Below are positions 43,820 through 50,753 of a stretch of DNA of 50,753 nt, piece by piece. Every line of letters starts with the position of its first letter. Position 1 is the first letter of the stretch. The DNA comes from Nitrospirota bacterium. GTDB taxonomy: Bacteria; Nitrospirota; Nitrospiria; Nitrospirales; Nitrospiraceae. Both the position numbers and the translations under genes were made by a program. Under the pieces are notes generated by a model that saw only the letters and a list, made by a program, of their open reading frames with translations, did no database searches and had not been told where the DNA came from. Location of the stretch: contig JAUXQT010000050.1 of NCBI GenBank assembly GCA_030682135.1, positions 1 through 50,753 of the forward strand. The letters run 5' to 3'.

Positions 43820-45220
43820 CTACACGGTTTCGAAGGGAGAAGCAATGCCTTGATAGGGAACAAGGGAGGCCGGAGAGGGGCTATTGTCTTGGCCTTGGAC
43901 CGTTTGGCCGGCATTCGGCCAGGGCAATGCCACGAACGTATTCCACGTCCCGCAGCGGTGGCAACGTCCCGACCATTCGGTCGATTCTTGTTGGCAGGCG
44001 GTACAGACGTAGGGCACGACCACACGCTTCTTGAAATGCAGCGCTTTTTTGAGCTCGACGACGGCCTGCTCCATATGTTGCTTGCGCAGAAAGAGATTGG
44101 CCATGATCTTATGGTAATCGACCAGCTGGTCCTGTATCCCTTCGACGGTTGAGAGGATGTCGAAGGCCTCGTCGGCCATTTCGAGCCGGTAATAGAGCTT
44201 GCCCAAATAAAACTGGAGGGCCGCGTTGCTCGGGTCCTGCTGGAGGGCTTCCTGATAGACCCGGATAATTTCGCTGGGTTCGCCCTGTTCGAGAAACAGC
44301 TCTTCGAGGCGGTGCAGGATGATGATGTTGCGGGTCCTGGCATAGACCTTCTTGAGAATCTCCACCGCGTCTTTCGTTTTGCCTTCCCGAATCAGAATTT
44401 CTCCAATGCCGATGTAGGCGGGCAGGAAGGTCCGGTCTTTCTTGATCGCGCCACGGAAATAGCGCCGTGCCTTATCGGGGTGGCCACGTTCCAGTAGTTG
44501 GCGCCCGACTTCGTAGGTGCAGCCGGTGAGGAGATGGGCTTCGGCTTTGCGTTCCGGCTCAGGCAGGTTGGCTTTCAGCAGGCGATGCTGGATTTCAAGC
44601 GCTTCGCTCCATTTTTCAAGCCGGATCAAGAGGTCGCGCTCGCGAATGAGCGCGGTGAGGTTATCCGGTTCGATCCTGAGCATTTTGTGCAGGGCCTGCA
44701 AGGCGTCTTCGTAGCGCTTGGCACCTTCCAGGTCTTTCGCGAGCTCCAGCAGGATTTCGATGTTGCGATCGTCGACGCGATTCGCTCGTTGATGCAGACG
44801 GATGGCTTCTGCGTAGTTGCTCTCTGCGCGGTAAATGTTGCCAAGCCAGAGCAGCGAATCGACACGATTCGGATCCATGGCCAAGGCCTTTTCAAATAGG
44901 CCGATCGCTTCGACGATGCGTTTGGACATGAAGGCATGGGTGCCTTCACGATGGAGCGCATCGATCTTTTCCTTGCGGCGCAGCAGCCGCGTGCTGCGCC
45001 AGTTGCCGATGGCGTGGGCGGTTTGCCGCATGCCGACGGCTAAGGCGACGAGTACGGCGCCGACGGCCATGGAAAAGACGACGAGCGTGACCGGACTGAG
45101 TTCAAATTGGATGGAGGGGCTGGTACGGACTGCGACCGTGCCTGGATTTAACTCGCGAAAATAACTGTAGAGGAAGATTCCGACGCAGATGAGGAAGATA
45201 GTGGTGAGCAGTCGGAGCAT
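43820..45220 (-). CDS. lapB: LapB-like TPR protein with N-terminal LapA-like membrane segment
   Basis: A 466-residue protein. Two hydrophobic segments (MLRLLTTIFLICVGIFLYSYF, and VTLVVFSMAVGAVLVALAVGM near 45-65) with NPGTVAV between them resemble LapA. About eight TPRs follow from residue 90 to 395. A rubredoxin-like zinc site (VCTACQQE, GRCHRCGTW, about 405-430) resembles the one that ends LapB. In LapB the TPR and zinc parts regulate LPS assembly through FtsH and LpxC. Here a LapA-like piece seems fused at the N-terminus. It begins 4 bp after rsfS and is likely the last gene of the run from rplU. Confidence 0.75.
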   Translation of the reverse strand: MLRLLTTIFLICVGIFLYSYFRELNPGTVAVRTSPSIQFELSPVTLVVFSMAVGAVLVALAVGMRQTAHAIGNWRSTRLLRRKEKIDALHREGTHAFMSKRIVEAIGLFEKALAMDPNRVDSLLWLGNIYRAESNYAEAIRLHQRANRVDDRNIEILLELAKDLEGAKRYEDALQALHKMLRIEPDNLTALIRERDLLIRLEKWSEALEIQHRLLKANLPEPERKAEAHLLTGCTYEVGRQLLERGHPDKARRYFRGAIKKDRTFLPAYIGIGEILIREGKTKDAVEILKKVYARTRNIIILHRLEELFLEQGEPSEIIRVYQEALQQDPSNAALQFYLGKLYYRLEMADEAFDILSTVEGIQDQLVDYHKIMANLFLRKQHMEQAVVELKKALHFKKRVVVPYVCTACQQESTEWSGRCHRCGTWNTFVALPWPNAGQTVQGQDNSPSPASLVPYQGIASPFETV

Positions 45221-45224
45221 CGAT

Positions 45225-45683
45225 CTAGGCCTTTTTTTTCGCAGGAGCCTTTTTTGCCGGTGCTTTTTTCGCTGGCGGTTTCTTCGTCGATGCTTTCTTT
45301 GCCGATGCCTTTTTCTCCGGTGCTTTTTTCGGTTTCTTCACGGGCTCCGGGGCGGCAACTGTCTCTACTGTCGGCGGTTCGTCCGACACGGGGATGCGTT
45401 TTGCGTCAGCCCATAGCCGTTCGAGGGCGTAATGTCCCCGGACGTCCTGCCGGAAGATATGGGCAATGACGTCGCCGTAGTCCATCAGGACCCATTGCGA
45501 ATTTCTCGCGCCTTCGATGCTGCGGGCTCTGGAGCCGGCGAGAGCGAGGATGCCGTTAATATGATCGGCGATGGCACTCGCTTGGCGATCCGAATCTGCA
45601 GAGCCGATGACGAGATAGTCGGCAACGGAGGTCAGAGGCGCGACCTGGAGGACGAGGACGTCGGTGGCCTTTTTGTCGAACAT
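45225..45683 (-). CDS. rsfS: Ribosome silencing factor RsfS with Lys/Ala-rich tail
   Basis: RsfS binds ribosomal protein L14 (uL14) and blocks subunit joining in poor growth. The core is clear: DVLVLQVAPLTSVADYLVIGSADSDRQASAIADHI (in part SVADYLVIGSADSDRQ) and WVLMDYGDVIAHIF. ATG 45683 leaves out about 10 residues that the family usually has; the frame stays open upstream into nadD (STALAIAKA) but no ordinary start codon is visible there. The last 40 residues are a low-complexity tail of Lys, Ala and Pro (KKAPAKKAPAKK), longer than in most relatives and perhaps RNA-binding. Confidence 0.88.
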   Translation of the reverse strand: MFDKKATDVLVLQVAPLTSVADYLVIGSADSDRQASAIADHINGILALAGSRARSIEGARNSQWVLMDYGDVIAHIFRQDVRGHYALERLWADAKRIPVSDEPPTVETVAAPEPVKKPKKAPEKKASAKKASTKKPPAKKAPAKKAPAKKKA

Positions 45684-45711
45684 GGCCTTGGCGATGGCGA
45701 GGGCCGTGGAT

Positions 45712-46452
45712 CTAGCTGTTGGTACGATCGCGGTCCTCTTGGTATAGATGATGCCGGAGTATATAAGATTCCACTGAAGGCGGCAACAGATTTACCACGG
45801 GCAGCCCTTGGCGAATTCTTGTGCGAATGTCCGATGCAGAGATCGGGCTGGGCGGTAGTTTCAGGCAGGTGAGGCCCTGCGCCCCTAGCGGAGCCTCGAT
45901 TCTGGTAATTCGTCCTGCATCCAGGTCTGCCAGCGAAGGGATTGGTATCGGCGGAATCAGGCGGACCGTGGACAGCGACCGAAACGTGAGTCCTGGCCTG
46001 GAGAGAACGACGAATTGGCAGAGCTCCAGCAATGCCTGAGGGTCGCGCCAGGTGGGAAAATCCAGAAAGGCATCGAGCCCGATCAAGAAAAAGAGCTGAG
46101 TCTGTGCGCCATATTCTTGCTGCAGCAGGCGAATCGTATCGATGGAGTAGGACTTGCCGGGTCGACGGATTTCGATATCCGAGATGGCAAGAGCGGGGTC
46201 AGAGGCAATCGCCAGGCGGACCATTTCATAACGGTCTTGGGCTGTGGCCAGGCTTCCGCTCGGTTTATGGGGCGGTTGACTCGTGGGAATGAAGAGCACT
46301 TGGTCGAGCCCGAGAGCCTCGCGCGTTTCGCGCGCAATGGCCAAGTGACCGTTATGCACGGGATTGAAACTGCCGCCGAGGAGACCAAGGCGAAGGATGC
46401 CGGATTGTTGAGTGCTGGGTGTTGAGGATTGAGATTCAGAATGTGAGGACAT
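45712..46452 (-). CDS. nadD: Nicotinate-nucleotide adenylyltransferase NadD
   Basis: A 246-residue protein. The nucleotidyltransferase motif GLLGGSFNPVHNGHLAIA lies near residue 24, followed by FIPTSQPPHKP, DIEIRRPGKSYSIDTI and FLIGLDAFLDFPTWRDP. It joins nicotinate mononucleotide and ATP to deamido-NAD, downstream of NadA in the same pathway. The first 18 residues are Ser/Gln-rich and probably disordered. It forms a conserved cluster with rsfS, proB and obg. Repeat G stands between it and proB. Confidence 0.94.
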   Translation of the reverse strand: MSSHSESQSSTPSTQQSGILRLGLLGGSFNPVHNGHLAIARETREALGLDQVLFIPTSQPPHKPSGSLATAQDRYEMVRLAIASDPALAISDIEIRRPGKSYSIDTIRLLQQEYGAQTQLFFLIGLDAFLDFPTWRDPQALLELCQFVVLSRPGLTFRSLSTVRLIPPIPIPSLADLDAGRITRIEAPLGAQGLTCLKLPPSPISASDIRTRIRQGLPVVNLLPPSVESYILRHHLYQEDRDRTNS

Positions 46453-46483
46453 TATAGTTCAGCACTCAAGAAATAACCCTCCC

Positions 46484-46608
46484 GCAGGATGCTCAAAATG
46501 GCCGTCCAGCAAGGCCGCAGCGAGTGAAGGGCCGAGGCGTACCCTTGGGGTACGTTGAGGGTCTGAACGATGCGAGAACGATGCTGGCGGACTTTTTCAG
46601 CATCCTGC
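46484..46608 (-). repeat. Dispersed ~120-bp palindromic repeat, copy G
   Basis: GCAGGATGCTCAAAATGGC at the left, TCCAGCAAGGCCGCAG and GGGGTACGTTGAGG inside, and ACTTTTTCAGCATCCTGC at the right. The right end touches the last base of the proB stop codon (46608-46610). It separates proB from nadD within the minus-strand run. Confidence 0.85.
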
Positions 46609-47729
46609 TAGAGAATCACCAAGTTGTCCCGGTGGATGACTTCTTCATATTCTTGAGGCCCGAGTTGCTGCTGGATCTCGGTGGTTTTGAGCCCTTTGAT
46701 CTTCAGGATCATCTCGGACGAGAAGTTCACCAACCCCTTCGCGAATTCTTTGCCGTCCTGATCGAGACAGCTGACGGCATCGCCCGTCTCAAATGGACCG
46801 CTGGCATTAACGATACCGGAAGCCAGGAGGCTCTTGCCTCGCCGGGCCAGCGCCTCAACGGCTCCTGGGTCGAGCGTCAAGGTCCCTCGCGGTCTGAGCG
46901 TAAAGGCGATCCAATGTTTGCGGCTGGTGAAACGACGCTCTTTCGCAAGAAAGAGGCTGCCACCAGGGCCGCCGGCCAATACGTGAGGGAGGAGGCCGGC
47001 CTCTTGCCCATTCAAGATTAACGTGGCCACGCCATACTCACTGACTTTCTTAGCAGCCCGGACCTTCGTCGCCATGCCCCCGGTTCCCTCGAATGAGCTG
47101 GAAGCCCCAGCTCGCTGCTCAATGTCTTCGGTAATGTCTTGAATCAATGGAATCAGTGTGGCTGACGGGTTTTTGCGTGGGTCCTCGGTAAACAGGCCGG
47201 CGATATCGGACAGGATGATCAGCAGTTCTGCATCGACCAGATGGGCCACCTCGGCGGCCAGGGTATCGTTGTCTCCCACGCGAATTTCATCCACGGCGAC
47301 CGTATCGTTTTCGTTGATGATGGGAATGACCCCGAACCCGATCAACGCATTCAAGGTGTGGCGGGCGTTGAGAAAACGACGCCGATCGGCGAGGTCCTGG
47401 TGCGTCAGGAGGATTTGCGCGACCTTGATGTCGAGCCGTTCAAACGACTTTTCGTAGGCCCACATGAGCCGGCTCTGGCCGACCGCCGCGGCTGCCTGTT
47501 TTACGGGGAGACTTTTTGGGTATTCCGTCAGCCCCAACTTCTTGATGCCGGAGACAATCGCGCCGGAGGAGACAATTAGGACTTCACGGCCGCTCGATCG
47601 GAGTCTCGCAATTTCATCCGCGAGCCGATCGATCTGCTCCGGGCGCAGCCCAGTCTCCCGGGACGCGATGAGACTGCTCCCGATTTTGATGACGATGCGG
47701 GTGGCCTGCTTTAGGAGTTGATCTCGCAT
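46608..47729 (-). CDS. proB: Glutamate 5-kinase ProB
   Basis: A 373-residue protein from ATG 47729. The longer frame to 47819 adds residues unlike the family and lies inside obg. The kinase part begins RIVIKIGSSLI and contains VSSGAIVSG, NENDTVAVDEIRVGDND and TGGMATKVRAAKKV. A C-terminal PUA domain follows (GTLTLDPGAVEALARRGKSLL, in part LDPGAVEALARRG). It phosphorylates glutamate in proline synthesis. The start overlaps the obg end by 19 bp. Confidence 0.95.
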   Translation of the reverse strand: MRDQLLKQATRIVIKIGSSLIASRETGLRPEQIDRLADEIARLRSSGREVLIVSSGAIVSGIKKLGLTEYPKSLPVKQAAAAVGQSRLMWAYEKSFERLDIKVAQILLTHQDLADRRRFLNARHTLNALIGFGVIPIINENDTVAVDEIRVGDNDTLAAEVAHLVDAELLIILSDIAGLFTEDPRKNPSATLIPLIQDITEDIEQRAGASSSFEGTGGMATKVRAAKKVSEYGVATLILNGQEAGLLPHVLAGGPGGSLFLAKERRFTSRKHWIAFTLRPRGTLTLDPGAVEALARRGKSLLASGIVNASGPFETGDAVSCLDQDGKEFAKGLVNFSSEMILKIKGLKTTEIQQQLGPQEYEEVIHRDNLVIL

Positions 47730-48736
47730 GGCGTGGCTCGAAGCTGCGTAACCTGTTGCCCCACATAGTTGACGAGTTCCGTGAGCCCTTCTCTCGTGGC
47801 GGCGGAGATCGGAAGGCACGGATAGCGATGGCGCTTACAATACTTTTGTAACTCACGCAGGCGCGCGCCATCTCCGGCCGCGTCGATTTTAGTTGCGACG
47901 ACGGCAAAGGGGCGCGCAGTGATCGGCTCATCGTAGGCAGCCAATTCTTGACGCATGACCTTGAAGGTGTGGACCGGTTCTTCGGGGGCCCACTCCGACA
48001 CGTCGATCAGATAGAGGAGGAACGATGTGCGCTCGATATGCCTGAGAAACCGGAGTCCCAGGCCCTTGCCCTCGTGGGCGCCTTCAATGATTCCTGGAAT
48101 GTCGGCGACGGCGAAGCTGCCCTTTTCTCCCCAACGCACGATTCCCAAATTCGGCACCAGCGTGGTGAAGGGATAGTCGGCAATCTTCGGTCGTGCGGCC
48201 GAAATGACGGAGATCAGCGTCGATTTTCCGGCATTGGGAAATCCAACCAGTCCGACGTCGGCCAGCAGCTTCAGCTCAAGCCTGAGAGACCGTACTTCGC
48301 CCTCTGTGCCGAGTTCAAATTCAGTCGGCGTGCGGTTTGTCGGGGTTGCGAAATGGTTGTTGCCTCGTCCTCCGTGGCCCCCATGTGCCGCCACAAACCG
48401 CTGTCCTGGGGCGACCAGGTCGGCCATGACCTCGTTGGTTTCATCGTTGAAGATGACGGTGCCGACGGGAAGGAGTACCACCACATCTTCGCCGCATCTT
48501 CCGGAGCAATTGGCAGCGCCTCCCTGGCGACCGACCTCCGCTTCGTAGTGTTTTTGGTACCGGAGGTCGAGGAGCGTGGTCATGCGAGGCGACGCTTCGA
48601 ACACGACGTTGCCGCCGTTTCCGCCATCGCCGCCATCGGGTCCGCCGCGCGGCACAAACTTCTCGCGCCGAAAACTGCATGAGCCGTCGCCGCCCCGGCC
48701 GGCTGTGATACGAATACGGACTTCATCGACAAACAT
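47711..48736 (-). CDS. obg: Obg/CgtA GTPase
   Basis: A 341-residue GTPase. The glycine-rich Obg fold (ITAGRGGDGSCSFRREKFVPRGGPDGGDGG, in part GRGGDGSCSFRREK and GGPDGGDGG) occupies residues 10-160. The G domain follows with GFPNAGKSTLI (G1, about 167), DIPGI (G3) and ATKID (G4, about 280). It acts in late large-subunit assembly and the stress response. Its place after rplU and rpmA and before proB is a widely kept gene order. It overlaps proB by 19 bp. Confidence 0.96.
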   Translation of the reverse strand: MFVDEVRIRITAGRGGDGSCSFRREKFVPRGGPDGGDGGNGGNVVFEASPRMTTLLDLRYQKHYEAEVGRQGGAANCSGRCGEDVVVLLPVGTVIFNDETNEVMADLVAPGQRFVAAHGGHGGRGNNHFATPTNRTPTEFELGTEGEVRSLRLELKLLADVGLVGFPNAGKSTLISVISAARPKIADYPFTTLVPNLGIVRWGEKGSFAVADIPGIIEGAHEGKGLGLRFLRHIERTSFLLYLIDVSEWAPEEPVHTFKVMRQELAAYDEPITARPFAVVATKIDAAGDGARLRELQKYCKRHRYPCLPISAATREGLTELVNYVGQQVTQLRATPCEINS

Positions 48737-48861
48737 CGGCGCACCGTTTCTTCAGTGTGAGAGCTGTGAGACCATTGCCTGCGAGGAGCATCCCGTTGCA
48801 CGTACAGTCATGCCGGGAGTCCTCGCGGGTAACGAAGTTGTGACGAGAGAAGAGAGAAGCG

Positions 48862-49131
48862 CTAGGAAATCACAGGTATGGAGTCGGAGTAGACACTGAT
48901 CTTCTTCCGTCCACGGCCACGTTCGAACTTTACAATTCCCGTGATGAGGGCGAAGAGGGTATGGTCTTTACCGAGGCCCACGTTGAAGCCGGGGAAGAAC
49001 TTCGTTCCTCGCTGACGGATCAGGATGGATCCGGCTTTCACGGTCTCTCCGCCGTAGGCTTTGACCCCGAGATATTGCGGATTGCTGTCGCGCCCGTTTC
49101 TAGTTGATCCGCCGCCTTTATTTGTTGCCAT
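48862..49131 (-). CDS. rpmA: Ribosomal protein L27
   Basis: An 89-residue protein. The N-terminal [20 protein letters not shown] and [22 protein letters not shown] (in part [13 protein letters not shown]) are the L27 signature, with the N-terminal tail that reaches the peptidyl-transferase centre. The start is Met-Ala without the cleavable extension seen in Firmicutes. It is 12 bp after rplU in the same transcript. The 125-bp gap to obg holds nothing recognised. Confidence 0.97.
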   Translation of the reverse strand: MATNKGGGSTRNGRDSNPQYLGVKAYGGETVKAGSILIRQRGTKFFPGFNVGLGKDHTLFALITGIVKFERGRGRKKISVYSDSIPVIS

Positions 49132-49143
49132 GACTGATCCTCG

Positions 49144-49458
49144 TTAGGCTGTTTCGATACCGGTAATGCGCAGCTTGGTGAAGCCCTGGCGATGGCCACG
49201 GGTCCGCCGATAGTTCTTGCGCCGTTGTTTCTTGAAAATGGTGATGGAACGCGTGCGATCCTGGGCAATGATTTCGGCTTTGACGGTGGCCCCTTTGACC
49301 AACGGTTGCCCGACTTCCATGCCCTTTTCGCCGTGAACCAGTCGAACCTGGTCGAGGTCGATCGTCCCCCCGATCTCGCCGGGAAGGGATTCCACCTGGA
49401 CCAAGGATCCAGTTTCAACGCGATACTGCTTGCCGCCCGTCTCAATGATTGCGTACAT
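49144..49458 (-). CDS. rplU: Ribosomal protein L21
   Basis: A 104-residue protein from ATG 49458 (MYAIIETGGKQYRVETG). The frame also has a GTG at 49464, but GGAGG 9 bases upstream of the ATG favours the shorter form. The C-terminal RRKNYRRTRGHRQGFTKLRI is typical of L21. It is the first gene of the rplU-rpmA-obg-proB run, downstream of the promoter at 49489-49517. Confidence 0.96.
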   Translation of the reverse strand: MYAIIETGGKQYRVETGSLVQVESLPGEIGGTIDLDQVRLVHGEKGMEVGQPLVKGATVKAEIIAQDRTRSITIFKKQRRKNYRRTRGHRQGFTKLRITGIETA

Positions 49459-49488
49459 AAACACCTGCCTCCGTTACAGAAGATGATT

Positions 49489-49517
49489 GTGTAACACAGG
49501 GGTCCGAAGACTGTCAA
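49489..49517 (-). promoter_or_regulatory. Putative promoter for the rplU-rpmA-obg run
   Basis: TTGACA (49517-49512), a 17-base spacer, and TTACAC (49494-49489) on the minus strand. The -35 is perfect and the -10 weak. The message would start about 25 bases before the rplU ATG. Confidence 0.5.
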
Positions 49518-49670
49518 GGTAAAGGCAGGCCTTCCCCTGAGATTCCATCCCGGCTTGGTCCGTCGGACCCCCTCCTTCGGGCTACCCTATTCGTGGGCTA
49601 TCCAGCTCCGGCTCCTGCGCGTATGCTGCTATTCTATTGTCGAGTTAGTTCACGGATTGGAGACAACATT

Positions 49671-50045
49671 ATGGCCGTAGCCCCGAAGTCCAGTCTTGCC
49701 AAACCGAAAAGCACTCGATTCGTGCTTCGGCCCTATCGGCGCATCCCAATCTGGCGCGTGCTCTACTATCTCAGCGGAGAGAGTATCGGGAAGGGTGTGG
49801 TGACCAATCTCTCTCAATCCGGCATGCGCATTCAAGGCGAACATGCCGTGAAGCCAGGTCTTTGTTTAGCGTTACGGCTCTCACTTGCGGAAGATGGGCC
49901 GACCATAGAAATCGAACTGGTCACAGTTCGCTGGGTCGATGGATATGATTTCGGTGTGGATTTCATCCATATCAGTCCCGTCTCTGCGAAGCACATCGCT
50001 GCAGCCATGAATCAGCAGATTCGTGCCCATCAGATGCCACGCTGA
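49671..50045 (+). CDS. PilZ domain protein
   Basis: A 124-residue protein from ATG 49671, which has GGAGA 8 bases upstream; the longer frame from 49593 lacks this. It shows PYRRIPI with an Arg pair near residue 20, then GVVTNLSQSGMRIQGE near residue 42 (the [N/D]xSxxG motif) and VRWVDGYDFGVDFI near 90. This fits a PilZ receptor, although the first motif is a weaker match to RxxxR. It may be a second c-di-GMP receptor besides 2312-2710, with the HD-GYP protein as a possible regulator. Confidence 0.78.
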   Translation: MAVAPKSSLAKPKSTRFVLRPYRRIPIWRVLYYLSGESIGKGVVTNLSQSGMRIQGEHAVKPGLCLALRLSLAEDGPTIEIELVTVRWVDGYDFGVDFIHISPVSAKHIAAAMNQQIRAHQMPR

Positions 50046-50171
50046 GCGCGCGCGGCATCCTTCATCGCCCTCTCCAGGCCTTGCTTGGCCCGTTTGCTTG
50101 ACGCTCCTTCCGGCCCGCTGCTATATTCCGTTTTCGACTTACTCTGACTCACCTCTGTATGGTTGCCACTT

Positions 50172-50753
50172 ATGCTTGAGACTCAAGGAAAAATTTGGAT
50201 GGACGGGTCGTTCGTCAATTGGGCGGACGCCAATGTCCATGTCATGACCCATTCACTCCATTATGGGCTGGCTGCGTTCGAGGGCATTCGCTGTTACAAG
50301 GGTAAATCCGGCTCTGCGATTTTCCGGTTACAAGAACATGTGGATCGGCTGTTTGACTCCGCCCATATCGGGATGATGCAGTTGCCGTTCGACCGGAAGC
50401 AGGTTGCAGAGGCCATCGTGGAGACGGTCAGGATCAATAAGCTGGATGCCTGCTACATCCGCCCGCTCGTCTACATCGGGCATGGCGCGATGGGGGTCTA
50501 TCCCGGTGACAATCCAATCAAGCTCGCGATTGCAGCCTGGACCTGGGGCGCCTATCTCGGCGACGACGCCTTGGCCAACGGGATGCGAGCCCGCGTGTCC
50601 TCGTTTACTCGGCATCACGTCAACGTCTCGATGACGAGAGGGAAGATTTCTGGTTATTACGTGAATTCGATTCTCGCGAAGCGAGAAGCCAAAGCCGACG
50701 GCTACGATGAAGCCATTCTTCTCGATACTGAGGGGTATGTATCCGAAGGAACG
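50172..50753 (+). CDS. ilvE: Branched-chain amino acid aminotransferase IlvE, N-terminal part
   Basis: The first 194 codons, cut by the window end. The class IV PLP aminotransferase pattern is clear: GKIWMDGSFVNWADANVHVMTHSLHYGLAAFEGIR (in part HSLHYGLAAFEGIRCY), then YIRPLVYIGHGAMG and SGYYVNSILAKREA, with the PLP Lys in AKREAK. Such enzymes make or degrade Leu, Ile and Val. A ribosome binding site is not obvious before the ATG. It reads away from the PilZ gene on the same strand, about 125 bp downstream. Confidence 0.93.
   Translation, partial: MLETQGKIWMDGSFVNWADANVHVMTHSLHYGLAAFEGIRCYKGKSGSAIFRLQEHVDRLFDSAHIGMMQLPFDRKQVAEAIVETVRINKLDACYIRPLVYIGHGAMGVYPGDNPIKLAIAAWTWGAYLGDDALANGMRARVSSFTRHHVNVSMTRGKISGYYVNSILAKREAKADGYDEAILLDTEGYVSEGT

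Noticed and set aside
47730-47819. Longer proB with a 30-residue N-terminal extension
   Set aside because: The extension lies in obg coding sequence and does not resemble ProB; ATG 47729 begins just before the conserved kinase start.

Overview
The window reads as chromosomal DNA of a Nitrospira-like bacterium (Nitrospirota). This is inferred from the high-GC coding style, the sulfide-type Thi4 next to a TPP-riboswitch-controlled ThiC, the mix of core genes, and a family of roughly 120-bp intergenic palindromes. No rRNA or tRNA gene was seen, so the assignment rests on gene content only.

Layout. 1-5050 is an accessory strip: the first codons of an IS630-type transposase, an Mrr-like nuclease gene, a DUF2971 gene ending in an attC-like palindrome, a PilZ gene, and three toxin-antitoxin (TA) loci (one with a truncated toxin). 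The TA loci sit among two displaced copies of the 3' end of a small gene (4811-5050). 5352-9923 holds a PhoD-type phosphatase, small conserved proteins, YgfZ, a degenerate receiver protein and a TPR protein. 10028-18990 is metabolic and housekeeping: thi4, thiC with promoter, riboswitch and terminator, nadA, ileS-lspA and uppP. 19476-32437 carries a coiled-coil lipoprotein, a MacAB-like efflux set, a minus-strand run (comF, fmdB-like, small HTH gene, mraZ, RusA-type resolvase, HD-GYP), and an ABC ATPase coupled to pyrD, followed by a large FtsX-type permease.

32958-41253 is a complete type I Zorya anti-phage system, zorABCD, in one tightly packed operon: a MotA-like channel with a long coiled-coil tail, a MotB/OmpA-like partner, an EH-signature protein and an Snf2 helicase with a C-terminal Mrr-like nuclease. 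It is followed by a secreted 12-residue-repeat protein, a RelE/Phd-type TA pair and bioB. The TA pair lies between bioB and a second, diverged, in-frame copy of the bioB 3' end. 43820-49458 is a minus-strand run: rplU, rpmA, obg, proB, nadD, rsfS and a LapB-like TPR gene. The window closes with a PilZ gene and the start of ilvE.

The most interesting pattern is that TA loci are bracketed by duplicated, in-frame 3' ends of the gene lying upstream of them. It occurs independently at bioB and at the 79-codon gene. The second is the seven-copy palindromic repeat family, almost always placed at gene 3' ends; one copy is fused to the displaced bioB end and another abuts the proB stop codon.
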